Source: MGIIb-P sp963934015 (GTDB lineage Archaea > Thermoplasmatota > Poseidoniia > Poseidoniales > Thalassarchaeaceae). From it: a stretch of 59,884 nucleotides of DNA. Both the position numbers and the translations under genes were made by a program. A model generated the notes under the pieces. It did no database searches. It was not told the DNA's origin and was given only the letters and a program-made list of their open reading frames with translations. Positions 15,871 to 24,509 of this stretch are shown here, one piece after another (within the stretch, counting starts at the first letter, position 1; each line of letters begins with the position of its first letter). The stretch is taken from contig CAWVWT010000009.1 in the NCBI GenBank assembly GCA_963934015.1, forward strand, positions 1 to 59,884, written 5' to 3'.

Positions 15871-17142
15871 ATGACACTGCGCGTAGCCATCTTGTCTCGT
15901 GGTCCTCGGCTGTACTCCACAAGGCGCCTTGTAGATGAGGCGAATGCACTCGGTTGCTCGGTCGATGTTTTAGATCCAATGAAGCTATCTGTGACCGTTG
16001 GAAATGATGGGCGGAGAATACTTCATGAAGGCTGGAATGTCGAAGTGGATGCTGTTATTCCACGAATTGGATATTCAATCACAAGCCATGGGGTTGCAAT
16101 TGCGCGTCAATTTGAGCGTATGGGGACATACATTGCAAACAGTAGCGATGGAATCCAAAACAGTCGTGATAAGTTACACGCAACCCAAGTTCTCTCAGCA
16201 AATCATATTCCCGTACCAACAACTGCACTGGTTCGAGATTGGCGTGACGTTGAGAGGGCCATCCGTCAAGTTGGGGGTGTACCCTGTGTCATCAAGGCAC
16301 CTGAAGGAACTCAAGGGAATGGCGTGTTCCTCGCGCACACCGAACGAGAAGCGAGTGAACTTGCATGGAAAGTTCTTGAAAATTCCGAACGTGTTCTTGT
16401 TCAAGAATACATCCGTGAAAGTCACGGTCGTGACGTTAGAGTACTCGTGGTTGGAGGCAAGGTTGTTGCAGCCATGCGCCGACGCGCACACGGTAGAGAG
16501 TTCAGATCAAATTTCCACTTGGGTGGTAGTGTTGAGAGCATTGATTTACCCGATGATTACGCACGAATCGCTTGCAAAGCAGCCCGACTTCTTGGACTGG
16601 ATGTAGCCGGTGTTGATTTGCTTGAATCATCCAGAGGGCCACTGCTTCTCGAAGTAAATTCAAGTCCAGGACTTGAAGGTATAGAGAAAGCGACCGGCAT
16701 CAATGTTGCAGGTCACATTGTAGCTCACGTTGTGGAAAATCACGCCTTTACACCAATCGATTTGAATCAATTGCTTTCAAACAAAGAGGGGCATGGTACT
16801 CTTTCATTGAAAGTACGTCGCTACCCCGAACTTGTGGGGCGCCGGCTTGGTGATTTGATGACATTTGATGATGATGGGAGCATCGCAGCTATCGGTCGTG
16901 CTGGAGCTCACATTTGGAATCCACCTAGTGATCTTGTTCTCCGCGAAGCGGATGAACTCATCTTCTACGGTGAAATTGAGGTTCTACAGCAGCGAATTCG
17001 TCCATTGATTCAACAAACCCTTGATGCGCGTTTTACTGCTCCTGAAAAAACACAACCATGGAATGCGGATTCGGTTTCTGAGAACGAAGCTGCATGGGCT
17101 GCACGTGTTCCTGAATATCATTGGCGATATCGACGCCGCTGA
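15871..17142 (+). CDS. rimK: RimK-type ATP-grasp ligase with RCK_C-like C-terminal domain
   Basis: ATP-dependent carboxylate-amine ligase. Residues 1-290 match the RimK family: RGPRLYSTRRLVDEA at the start, VIPRIG, an ATP-grasp core with VIKAPEGTQGNGVFLA, VQEYIRESHGRDVRVLVVGGKVVAAMRR, and the metal site LLEVNSSPGLEGIE. Family members add glutamate to protein C-termini (S6), to LysW or to coenzyme F420/methanopterin. The last ~110 residues (LVGRRLGDLMTFDDDGSIAAIGRAG...READELIFYGEIEVL) look like an RCK_C/TrkA-C ligand-binding domain, which I do not expect in RimK. Start ATG 15871. Substrate unknown. Confidence 0.85.
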   Translation: MTLRVAILSRGPRLYSTRRLVDEANALGCSVDVLDPMKLSVTVGNDGRRILHEGWNVEVDAVIPRIGYSITSHGVAIARQFERMGTYIANSSDGIQNSRDKLHATQVLSANHIPVPTTALVRDWRDVERAIRQVGGVPCVIKAPEGTQGNGVFLAHTEREASELAWKVLENSERVLVQEYIRESHGRDVRVLVVGGKVVAAMRRRAHGREFRSNFHLGGSVESIDLPDDYARIACKAARLLGLDVAGVDLLESSRGPLLLEVNSSPGLEGIEKATGINVAGHIVAHVVENHAFTPIDLNQLLSNKEGHGTLSLKVRRYPELVGRRLGDLMTFDDDGSIAAIGRAGAHIWNPPSDLVLREADELIFYGEIEVLQQRIRPLIQQTLDARFTAPEKTQPWNADSVSENEAAWAARVPEYHWRYRRR

Positions 17143-17216
17143 GATGCTCGGCATTTTCAAATCGCACCTCTTTGGGGCGGATAATCCGAATGACCCTGCG
17201 TAGCATTGATACCATC

Positions 17217-17262
17217 GCCCCCTGACTGCGGTATCCCTTCGGGGATGGGATTGCAGGGGCCG
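17217..17262 (+). ncRNA. Candidate nested stem-loop upstream of xer gene
   Basis: An outer stem CCCCTG (17219-17224) with CAGGGG (17254-17259) encloses an inner hairpin ATCCC-TTCG-GGGAT (17233-17246) with a UUCG tetraloop. It lies in the 143-bp gap between rimK and the recombinase gene. It could be a terminator for rimK, a leader element or a small RNA. Confidence 0.35.
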
Positions 17263-17285
17263 TTGTGCCCTAGGACGTTAGCAGT

Positions 17286-18368
17286 ATGCAGGATGGAAAT
17301 CAAAGAAAATCAACAGAAAATAGCTGGTCGGATGTAACAAGAGGAGGTCGCTTTGCCACCCCTTTTTCCGAAGATACACTGGGTGTACCATTTGGATTAC
17401 CAAGCCGCTTGACACGATTAGCGGAAATGCCATGGCATGGTTGCTATGAAATGCAATTGGCAAGTGAAAAGAAGAGTGCACATACCCTTCGGTCCTACCG
17501 AACTGCAACCAAACAATTTCTCACAACGGTGCTTCCAGGCGAACTCCCACCTTCTTGGGATGCACTACAGGGCATTCCCGTGAAAGGTCTTGCTCGATGG
17601 GTTGATCCAAACAATGGCCGTCTTGATATCTGGGTTCAATCGATATCGCATCTTGCATCTGCAACAATCAATGCACGATTGGCATCGGTGAGTCATCTCT
17701 TGAATTGGGTTGGACATCGAATTCCAGACTGGGTGACACGTCCACAAAAAGGACGGAGTTTGCCAAAAACGCTCACACACCGTGAAATTGAGCGGTTGAA
17801 GGAGGCTGCTGCGACCAGTGAGAACCCTTTTGCCAATGTTGTTATCACTCTATTTCTCGATACTGGGATGCGTGTTTCTGAGCTTTGTGCTCTAGATCGT
17901 TCTTTAGTAGATATTGATGATTTATCAGCGACTGTTCGTGATGGGAAAGGTGGAAAAGATCGGCTGATTCTATTCACTAAATCAACAGTTGATTCTATTG
18001 AAGCCTATGGACGAGTTAGAGATCAAATTGTATCTCGACACATTCCATCCGATACACATCGGGATGCGCTCATTCTGAATCGACGTGGTCGAAGATTAAC
18101 CCCTCGTGCTGTTCAGAAATTGATGGATGTGCTCGCTGATGCGGCCGATATCCCCCGCTCAAAACTGAGCCCACACACACTGCGACACAATTTTGCCACA
18201 GGATTGTTGGAAGGAGGTGTTGATCTTGTTAGCATCCAGAGATTGATGGGGCATGCGAATATTTCCACTACCCGTGTCTATCTTGAAATCGGTGACCAAA
18301 GTCTCCGTGAAATTTATCACCGTGCACAATCGGTTAGTCGTGCACTAGATAATAATAAAGAATCGTGA
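17286..18368 (+). CDS. xerA: Tyrosine recombinase of the Xer family
   Basis: Site-specific recombinase, likely for chromosome dimer resolution. The core-binding SAM-like domain spans about residues 45-150 (KKSAHTLRSYRTATKQFL). The catalytic domain shows TGMRVSELCAL (Arg), GKGGKDRLI (Lys), HTLRHNFAT (His, Arg), LMGHANISTTRVY (His, then nucleophile Tyr), so the set is complete. At 360 aa it is about 60 residues longer than typical XerC/D because of an N-terminal extension. Placement next to ParA and nucleoid-protein genes supports a chromosomal role over an integrase. I could not find a dif-like site here. An integrated-element integrase is the alternative. Confidence 0.88.
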   Translation: MQDGNQRKSTENSWSDVTRGGRFATPFSEDTLGVPFGLPSRLTRLAEMPWHGCYEMQLASEKKSAHTLRSYRTATKQFLTTVLPGELPPSWDALQGIPVKGLARWVDPNNGRLDIWVQSISHLASATINARLASVSHLLNWVGHRIPDWVTRPQKGRSLPKTLTHREIERLKEAAATSENPFANVVITLFLDTGMRVSELCALDRSLVDIDDLSATVRDGKGGKDRLILFTKSTVDSIEAYGRVRDQIVSRHIPSDTHRDALILNRRGRRLTPRAVQKLMDVLADAADIPRSKLSPHTLRHNFATGLLEGGVDLVSIQRLMGHANISTTRVYLEIGDQSLREIYHRAQSVSRALDNNKES

Positions 18369-18378
18369 GGTTGCAATT

Positions 18379-18846
18379 CTAACGCTTGCCCCATTTCTTC
18401 AAATTTGCTCTCCAATCAGGGGTTGGGATGGTCTTGCTACTAACTTCGACCGTTTTGTCATCCTTTTTCTTTACAGCCGCCTTTTTCTTGGCTGAAGGTT
18501 TTTTCTTGGCTGGAAGTTTCTTTTTGGCTTTAGCTGTGCCTTTGGCAGCGGCAGTCTTAGCGGACATTGCAATGGTCTTCGCTTTGGCTGCAACCTTCTT
18601 TGGAGCTGCTTTTGCCTTTTTCGCCACTTTCCCACCAGTATTCTTAGCTGCAGCAGCAACTAATTTCGTTGCCATATTCGCAGTAAGACCTGCACCAAGC
18701 AATTTTTTCTTGGACGCCTTTGTCAATTGAGTAGCCGTTCGGATACCCGAATCAACTAACTTTTGTGCGGTCGATTTACCAACACCTGGCACCGCTTGTA
18801 GATTTGCTATTGCTTTGTCGTCACCGGATGACTTCTTCTTCGACAT
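18379..18846 (-). CDS. Helix-hairpin-helix protein with histone H1-like Lys/Ala tail
   Basis: 155 aa in two parts. Residues 10-65 hold a helix-hairpin-helix module (LQAVPGVGKSTAQKLVDSGIRTATQLTKASKKKLLGAGL), as in RecA/Rad51 N-termini and nucleases, which binds DNA backbones. Residues 70-140 are a Lys/Ala-rich low-complexity tail with KKAKAAPKKVAAKAK and AKKKLPAKKKPSAKKKAAVKKK, like eukaryotic linker histone tails. A nucleoid-compacting role is inferred. Start ATG 18846 gives MSKKKSSG and removes a non-conserved 32-residue extension. It is convergent with the xer gene, 10 bp away. Confidence 0.75.
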   Translation of the reverse strand: MSKKKSSGDDKAIANLQAVPGVGKSTAQKLVDSGIRTATQLTKASKKKLLGAGLTANMATKLVAAAAKNTGGKVAKKAKAAPKKVAAKAKTIAMSAKTAAAKGTAKAKKKLPAKKKPSAKKKAAVKKKDDKTVEVSSKTIPTPDWRANLKKWGKR

Positions 18847-18904
18847 GATTACCGCTCCAAACCGTACAAAACGCCGGACGTATTGAAGTTGTTCTTCTCC
18901 TCGC

Positions 18905-19858
18905 ATGGTCAAGAGCGGACCAAAGGAGGTGCGAAACATCACCGAAAGTGTGGAATTAGATGCGATGAAGAGCCAACTGTATGCGCAGGTTCATTCCGGC
19001 AATCCGGAAATGAAAATAGATGGTGATGGACGATTACGCCATGCAAATTATCCCGGGGCTGAAGGCAGTCTTTACCTCGGCGATGTTGGCGATGCACTTC
19101 TGCGCTGCTTCGGTGCGCACGAGCCACCACGTGTCACGAAAATTCCAGGTTTTGATCAACAGATTTGGCGAATTGTCGTATCAGATACAGGATTGAGTGT
19201 GACCATTGAAAGTCGTTCGTATTGGGGATTTGGATTGTTTTCTTCCTGTTTTCTAAACTCTATTCAAATGACTGGCCCACTCACTCGTCGTGCGAGATTG
19301 GCTTTCGATTTGTGTGCATCTCTAGGAAGAAACCCATGGGAAGCAAAGCGGATTTCCCGGTTTTCAAAGGCAACTGGGGTATCTGCTGGTGATGAGAAAT
19401 CTCAATGGGAAGCACTGATTAAACGGGGACATGCAGATTTAGTCGATTCAATAGATGCGATTCGCTCAAAGGCACATGCACTTGAGAAAGAATTGCCCAC
19501 ACTTTCTGAAGATGCACCTGATCGCTGGGAAGGTGATATCGCTCTCGAAGAAATCGGTGCTGCTTTGGCGGAATGCGATGTGGCCAGTGATGCATTGCAC
19601 GATCGTTCTGCAACAGGTGTTGAACGGGCACTGTCTCGTGCAGAGACTCATATCATTGAAGCGGACCCAAGGACAGAGGTTGCTGCTCAACATTCCGGTG
19701 GAGATGTCTTGGAAGAAATGGCTGCCATCGAAGCAGACGAACTCGATCTTTCAGATACTGTGCTTGAACTCGAAGAATTACCGCAGGAAGCTGTGATGTC
19801 GCATGACGCGATTGCACAGCAAGATATTCCCTTTGTCGATCTCTCCGAAGAGGAGTAA
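18905..19858 (+). CDS. Hypothetical protein with acidic helical C-terminal half
   Basis: 317 aa, no family recognised. The N-terminal ~125 residues look globular, with beta segments (YPGAEGSLYLGDVGDALLRCFGAHEPPRVTKIPGF, IWRIVVSDTGLSVTIESRSYWGFGLFSSCFLNSIQMTG split by turns). The C-terminal half is helical and acidic (HALEKELPTLSEDAPDRWEGDIALEEIGAAL). No signal peptide or membrane helix. The start is uncertain: ATG 18905 overlaps the leader of the divergent HhH gene, and ATG 18965 would give MKSQLYAQ. It ends immediately before the convergent sec61-beta stop. Confidence 0.6.
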   Translation: MVKSGPKEVRNITESVELDAMKSQLYAQVHSGNPEMKIDGDGRLRHANYPGAEGSLYLGDVGDALLRCFGAHEPPRVTKIPGFDQQIWRIVVSDTGLSVTIESRSYWGFGLFSSCFLNSIQMTGPLTRRARLAFDLCASLGRNPWEAKRISRFSKATGVSAGDEKSQWEALIKRGHADLVDSIDAIRSKAHALEKELPTLSEDAPDRWEGDIALEEIGAALAECDVASDALHDRSATGVERALSRAETHIIEADPRTEVAAQHSGGDVLEEMAAIEADELDLSDTVLELEELPQEAVMSHDAIAQQDIPFVDLSEEE

Positions 19859-20065
19859 TCAGAAGCCGGTTAATTGTGCCCATGCCCACTGCAAAACACC
19901 GTGGTTGAGTAAGTAAATCACGATACTTACAGAAATACAAGCGAAGTAAAGTGCCCCTTTTGAAATCTGGATCGCGTCTTCGCTCTCCTCATCGAAATAG
20001 CGAATGAGACCAGCGGCCTGCTGGATGTTGGGGCCACCCTTCTTCTTCGACTTCTTTACAGCCAT
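19859..20065 (-). CDS. secG: Preprotein translocase subunit Sec61-beta
   Basis: Small tail-anchored subunit of the archaeal Sec translocon. The sequence has a basic N-terminus (MAVKKSKKKGGPN), the family signature AAGLIRYFDEESEDAIQISKGALYF and one membrane helix (ACISVSIVIYLLNHGVL). 68 aa is normal. ATG 20065 was chosen because it begins MAVKKSKKK and because a 7-bp triloop hairpin ends exactly there. The gene is isolated and convergent with the upstream hypothetical gene, with no gap. Confidence 0.92.
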   Translation of the reverse strand: MAVKKSKKKGGPNIQQAAGLIRYFDEESEDAIQISKGALYFACISVSIVIYLLNHGVLQWAWAQLTGF

Positions 20066-20082
20066 GCGATTCGCCGAACCGC
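20066..20082 (-). promoter_or_regulatory. Triloop hairpin abutting the sec61-beta start
   Basis: mRNA: GCGGTTC-GGC-GAATCGC then ATG with no spacer. 7 bp including one G-U pair that would be A-C on the opposite strand, favouring an RNA structure. Confidence 0.6.
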
Positions 20083-20132
20083 CTTTCATATTTCAAGACG
20101 CCGAATCCAAATATATTGGAAAATGATCCCTT

Positions 20133-20495
20133 TCAGGGGTCGAGAGTCTCGATTAAGACGACACCATTGTTGAATTCGACAATGCGACTTGCAGCGTCCA
20201 TTGCGGAATCAATACCATTGGTCATGAATAGTTCGCGGCGGCGACCGTCCTCGGTTTGGAGTACGAGTCGGTGACTGAGTTGTTCGAGCACTTTGCGGTC
20301 TACAGTTTGCCACACCCAAGCATCTGACTCGATGGTCATGAGTGCTTCAACTGGAACCAGAGGCCCTTGCGCTGCGCCTGTACGGCGAGCCCGGTCTGTC
20401 AACTGTGTCAGTTTCGCTGCAGTCTCAACTGCGTTCGTTCTTTTTGTCTCGCTCTCAGATGCATATCTGCGAGCCGGCTTTCTCTGTGTTGTCAT
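20133..20495 (-). CDS. Small hypothetical soluble protein
   Basis: 120 aa, not recognised. The N-terminal third is basic and charged (MTTQRKPARRYASESETKRTNAVETAAKL). The remainder looks like a small mixed alpha/beta domain (WVWQTVDRKVLEQLSHRLVLQTEDGRRRELFMTNGIDSAM, and IVEFNNGVVLIETLDP). No membrane helix or signal. Two contiguous hairpins precede the start. Coding is supported by frame length, composition and location in an otherwise empty gap. Confidence 0.6.
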   Translation of the reverse strand: MTTQRKPARRYASESETKRTNAVETAAKLTQLTDRARRTGAAQGPLVPVEALMTIESDAWVWQTVDRKVLEQLSHRLVLQTEDGRRRELFMTNGIDSAMDAASRIVEFNNGVVLIETLDP

Positions 20496-20497
20496 TT

Positions 20498-20525
20498 GGA
20501 TCCCATCCTGTAACCACTGGTTACA
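20498..20525 (-). promoter_or_regulatory. Two contiguous triloop hairpins before the 120-aa gene
   Basis: mRNA order: TGTAACC-AGT-GGTTACA (7 bp, triloop) then GGAT-GGG-ATCC (4 bp, triloop), then AA and the ATG at 20495. The second covers the SD-like GGATGGG. Confidence 0.5.
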
Positions 20526-20593
20526 AATCTGTCATCGGAGACAATGTAGGTATAACCGTTCGGGATGAAACGCTGGTCAAAATATGGATTTCT

Positions 20594-21742
20594 TTACTCC
20601 TCTTCATCTACCGAATGCTTGAGGGGGATTAGCAATGGCAAGGTGACGATAATGACAATCAATGAAACAGGGATGAAGTTTGTTAGGAAAAGAGAAAATG
20701 GTAGGATGGTGAACAATACTGATCCCTCCAAACCACGCCGTTTCCAGTTGATTTGTGGTCTGTGTTCGGGAAGAGTCGAAAGGATGGGCATTACTAGTGC
20801 AATGATGAGTATGGGGAGTTGTGCATACGCGATTAATGTAAGACCCGGTAAGAGCGCGGGTGCCAGAATGACACCTGTATGAAATCCCCATGCTTCAGGA
20901 CGCGGAGAGGCATCGTAGCCCATTGTTGGAGTCAACGCACCAATAATTCCACACAGTAATATCCAACCAACAGCCAATCGAGAAAACCAGAGGGCAGTCC
21001 AGAATTCATCCGGCATCGCCAACCAAGATAGCCCAATCACAATCGATGCAGATGAAAGGAAGAAGGTCAGCATCAATCCAGACCAACGACGTTGTGTTGC
21101 CACACCCCGGCTCGAATGAATTCGGAATGAGGATATCCTGTGAGCAATCAGACTCAACAGCATCCACGCAACAGGACTGGAAGATATATCGAGGAAAACA
21201 AAACCGATGCCAAATGTAGCGATGAGACTTGGGGTAGTTGCATTCTCAATATTCACAAGAGTAGGAATGGCGACAATCGATAAACCAAATCCAATCAATG
21301 GATAAACGGCACTATACCAATCCAGAATAGATGATTGATTGGTAAGGGATGTTGCAGTGATGGTTGTAAATCCTTCTGAATCCACGCCCCAACCGAGAAG
21401 AAGTACCCAAAATAGTATAATCCAACGATATTCATTGACATTTGGTTCACTCAAAGAGAAACCTGCTGAAAAACCAAATAATAATCCAAGCATGAGTCCT
21501 TCAGGACCATCGAATATGTGGAGAATGGTCGCTATTCCTGTCACATGTTCAGGGAGATATCCGACAACCTGTGTGTCGGTTAAGTCGATCGTCCAAAATG
21601 CATAGATTCGGAAGAGTACGGCCAATGAAATTATTGCAAATGGTACTCTGTGAATCCATTTTGGCATCCAGTCTCTGCCCAGAAATAGAATTGGAACAAG
21701 CAACAAACCGATGGTTAGCACCAGAGTCGTGCTGTTCGCCAT
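20594..21742 (-). CDS. Polytopic membrane protein, unknown
   Basis: About 382 aa and very hydrophobic, with roughly ten membrane helices starting at LVLTIGLLLVPILFLG and ending at FIPVSLIVIIVTLPLLIPL. The protein lacks obvious catalytic or transporter signatures. Acidic residues occur near the N-terminus (FWTIDLTDTQVVGYLPEHVTG), and one loop contains YDASPRPEAWGFHTG. The start was trimmed to MANSTT with AAAGGA upstream; ATG 21757 would add five residues. It is divergent from the methyltransferase gene. Confidence 0.65.
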   Translation of the reverse strand: MANSTTLVLTIGLLLVPILFLGRDWMPKWIHRVPFAIISLAVLFRIYAFWTIDLTDTQVVGYLPEHVTGIATILHIFDGPEGLMLGLLFGFSAGFSLSEPNVNEYRWIILFWVLLLGWGVDSEGFTTITATSLTNQSSILDWYSAVYPLIGFGLSIVAIPTLVNIENATTPSLIATFGIGFVFLDISSSPVAWMLLSLIAHRISSFRIHSSRGVATQRRWSGLMLTFFLSSASIVIGLSWLAMPDEFWTALWFSRLAVGWILLCGIIGALTPTMGYDASPRPEAWGFHTGVILAPALLPGLTLIAYAQLPILIIALVMPILSTLPEHRPQINWKRRGLEGSVLFTILPFSLFLTNFIPVSLIVIIVTLPLLIPLKHSVDEEE

Positions 21743-21820
21743 AGGGGGTCCTTTCATTCACGGCCGTTGAAGGTTGGGCGTGGCCGATGCGCTGAAGTTA
21801 GGTATCACATCGCAGAGGAT

Positions 21821-23389
21821 ATGGGCGAGCTGATTTCTGATTGGCGTGCCCATGCTGCCGCAAGTGAGTTGGCTAAACTAGTCGATAGATTGCGCCCCGG
21901 AGAACTTGACGTATGGCTCGATTCAGCCACACCTAGGCTCCCTGAAACCGTTCGGATTAACCCATGCAGACCCGATGTGGAGTGGACGCGGAATATTTTG
22001 CTTGAAATGGGGGCCAAACCCATCGAATGGTTCACTGGTTCAGGGGGTGCATATACACTGCCTTGGAACAAATCAAAATGCCCTGATGAAGGGTGGCGTC
22101 TGAATATACAATCGTTACATTTAACGGGTCGAATTACACAACAAGAGGCTGCATCAATGATGCCTGTACAAGCCCTAGATGTGCAACCAGGACTGCGTGT
22201 TCTCGATATGTGTGCAGCGCCTGGTTCCAAAGCTACTCAAATTGCTGAATGCCTAGATGGTCGTGGATTGGTGGTCGCGAGTGAACCTAATCCAGGGCGG
22301 TCCAACCACTTGGTTTCGAATGCACAACGTGCAGGGCACCTAAACATGGTTGTCGTTCAAGAAGATGGTCGGAGTTTTCCAAGGGTTGCTGAACCTGGAT
22401 TTGATCGTGTACTCGTCGATGCCCCCTGCACAGGTAGTGGTACAACTCGAAAAAATACTGATGTTTGGAAAAAATGGAAACCACAGCATGGAGAACACAT
22501 GTCGCGATTACAAATTAGCATTCTTTCTAGAGGTGCTCTACTCCTTCGACCCGGTGGAAAAATGGTGTACTCTACCTGTTCGATTGATCCTAAAGAAAAT
22601 GAACACGTCGTCGAAAGTGTACTCGAACGATTTCCTTGGTTATCACTGATTGAAATTGATTCAAGCGTAATTTTTCCTCGACTGAAGGTACGCTCTGGGA
22701 TGACTGAGAAAACGCAACCCTGCATTCGAGTTTGGAACGATGAAAACGATGGTTCAGGATTTTTTATCGCAATCTTTACGCAAACAGAAACCGATCATGT
22801 TTCGGCACGTGCAACACGCCCACATCCGCGCGATGCTGGAAATGAACCAATACCGATTAAACCTAGACCACCGAAACAAAAAGATTTGCGAATACCCGAG
22901 CAAGTAGATCTTGATTTATTCAATGAATGGGGTGTGGAACCAAAAGGATTGACAATGTGGCGGAGAGGACATTATGCACATATTAGCACGAAAGAAATTC
23001 GTGATTGGATGTGGAGTGCACCTCGATTGACAGCAAAAAATCAACTCTTCCCTGGCGGACATTGGCAACCTGTTCGCGTTCTCCAAGCTGGACAACCGGT
23101 TTGGAAACTTAGAAATGCACACAACCGCCTGATTTCTACCGGATTACATGGTATGGCACATCTAGTACACAATCACAGAATTCAAGTTGATGCTGCACTG
23201 GTCCAACGCTTGTTATCTGGTGAAGAACCTGGCCGTTCTACCCTTGGTTCTGATTTTCAGGATGTGAGAGATGGTGGTATATTGCTAGAATATGATGGTG
23301 AATTTCTTCCTGCTTGGATTGCTGGGAAACTCAGTCTGATGATGTCAGATTCAGATCAGCATATCCTCAGATGGAAACTAGACTTCTAG
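21821..23389 (+). CDS. RNA (cytosine-5) methyltransferase, NOL1/NOP2/Sun family
   Basis: SAM-dependent m5C methyltransferase for tRNA or rRNA. Motif I is VLDMCAAPGSKATQIAE, motif IV with its Pro-Cys is VDAPCTGSGTTRKN, and motif VI with the catalytic Cys is MVYSTCSIDPKENE. The order and the two Cys match NSUN/RsmB enzymes. About 520 aa, longer than the archaeal ~310-aa NSUN6-like forms, because of a C-terminal extension from about residue 330 (DLDLFNEWGVEPKGLTMWRRG and QPVRVLQAGQPVWKLR), as in NSUN2/RsmF. ATG 21821 was preferred to TTG 21767. tRNA is the likeliest substrate. Confidence 0.9.
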   Translation: MGELISDWRAHAAASELAKLVDRLRPGELDVWLDSATPRLPETVRINPCRPDVEWTRNILLEMGAKPIEWFTGSGGAYTLPWNKSKCPDEGWRLNIQSLHLTGRITQQEAASMMPVQALDVQPGLRVLDMCAAPGSKATQIAECLDGRGLVVASEPNPGRSNHLVSNAQRAGHLNMVVVQEDGRSFPRVAEPGFDRVLVDAPCTGSGTTRKNTDVWKKWKPQHGEHMSRLQISILSRGALLLRPGGKMVYSTCSIDPKENEHVVESVLERFPWLSLIEIDSSVIFPRLKVRSGMTEKTQPCIRVWNDENDGSGFFIAIFTQTETDHVSARATRPHPRDAGNEPIPIKPRPPKQKDLRIPEQVDLDLFNEWGVEPKGLTMWRRGHYAHISTKEIRDWMWSAPRLTAKNQLFPGGHWQPVRVLQAGQPVWKLRNAHNRLISTGLHGMAHLVHNHRIQVDAALVQRLLSGEEPGRSTLGSDFQDVRDGGILLEYDGEFLPAWIAGKLSLMMSDSDQHILRWKLDF

Positions 23390-23426
23390 TCACGACATTC
23401 ATGCGCCATCGACCATTCCGTGAGGC

Positions 23427-24479
23427 ATGGACACAGAGGAGGTGGGTGCTTGGCTACCCTTCTTTATCGCGTTCATCTTGTTATCTCTTGCAGGATGGGG
23501 ATTGTGGTCTATTCCAGAAAATTCTGATTTTGTTGAAGGTGAATCTGAACAAACCATCCCATATTTTGTCGAATATTTCCCCTCCGATATGGATGAAAGG
23601 GTGCCAGATGATGATGTAATCCGAATAGCTTGGCACCCGGTGGAGAGTGAATTGGGAACTCTGAAAACTGATGATCGGTATCTTGAACTCGGAGAATTAT
23701 CAGTTGCTGAACATGTTTCTAAACCTGCCAATGCGATACTGTATTCCACAATCATATGGTCCTCTGAACAATCACTAAATATCACAGTGAATATCAATTT
23801 AACATCGGAAATTGAAAACGGTATCCTTCGACTCATATTGATCGAAGATGATATTGAGATATCTGGCCGAACACCCACACAGCACGCAGTCGTTCGACTC
23901 TACGACCCTACACCAATCAGTGAAGGAAATGGTACAATTTATCGTGAATTGACACTAGTCAATGGCTTGAACATCAATGATGCACATCGCCTTCGTTTCG
24001 TGATATTACTTTCTGATATGATGACAGAAGAAAATCATGCATTACTCAGTATGCCCGTACCTCTCGCAAACAATGGGCCTGTGGAAATGGGTCAACGTGT
24101 TTCCACTTTCATGGGTTTAGCAGTCATCATATTGAGTTTAACAGCCATCGTTCGAGCGGAATGGAAACGCGAGGTGACGTTACCCAAATTACGTGGTGGT
24201 CGTGATGCTCAAGGTAGACCAATTGCATATCTCAAAGCAGGACGGAGAGATTTGCATTTACGTGAAGTTCGTGTGTTGGCACCATGGAAATTATCGAAAG
24301 GGATTCGTGCAATGGATTTGCCTGCAAGAACTGAAAAAAAAATTCAGATTCATGTCAAACCATCACAGGGTGATGATGTGGTTCAAACTGCACTCATCGA
24401 GACAGAATGGAGCATTGAAGTAGAAGAAATGGGCAGCTGGGTTCTCGACCTTACACTCCACAAAGCGCCGCCGACATAG
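23427..24479 (+). CDS. Membrane protein with two helices, unknown
   Basis: 350 aa. The N-terminal helix (WLPFFIAFILLSLAGWGLW) looks like a signal anchor. An extracytoplasmic domain of about 190 residues follows with several N-glycosylation-like sequons (LNITV, NLTS, NGTI), then a second helix (FMGLAVIILSLTAIV) and a ~110-residue cytoplasmic tail with KLRGGRDAQGRPIAYLKAGRRDLHL. No known domain recognised. It lies between the m5C methyltransferase and the Lrp regulator, with gaps of 37 and 30 bp, possibly one transcript. Confidence 0.65.
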   Translation: MDTEEVGAWLPFFIAFILLSLAGWGLWSIPENSDFVEGESEQTIPYFVEYFPSDMDERVPDDDVIRIAWHPVESELGTLKTDDRYLELGELSVAEHVSKPANAILYSTIIWSSEQSLNITVNINLTSEIENGILRLILIEDDIEISGRTPTQHAVVRLYDPTPISEGNGTIYRELTLVNGLNINDAHRLRFVILLSDMMTEENHALLSMPVPLANNGPVEMGQRVSTFMGLAVIILSLTAIVRAEWKREVTLPKLRGGRDAQGRPIAYLKAGRRDLHLREVRVLAPWKLSKGIRAMDLPARTEKKIQIHVKPSQGDDVVQTALIETEWSIEVEEMGSWVLDLTLHKAPPT

Positions 24480-24509
24480 ATTCAAGGTCCGCCGAGAATA
24501 CCGCGAATT

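Noticed and set aside
17286..18368. Integrase of an integrated element
   Set aside because: No attachment-site repeats, tRNA gene or phage/plasmid genes nearby; a chromosomal Xer role fits the neighbours better.
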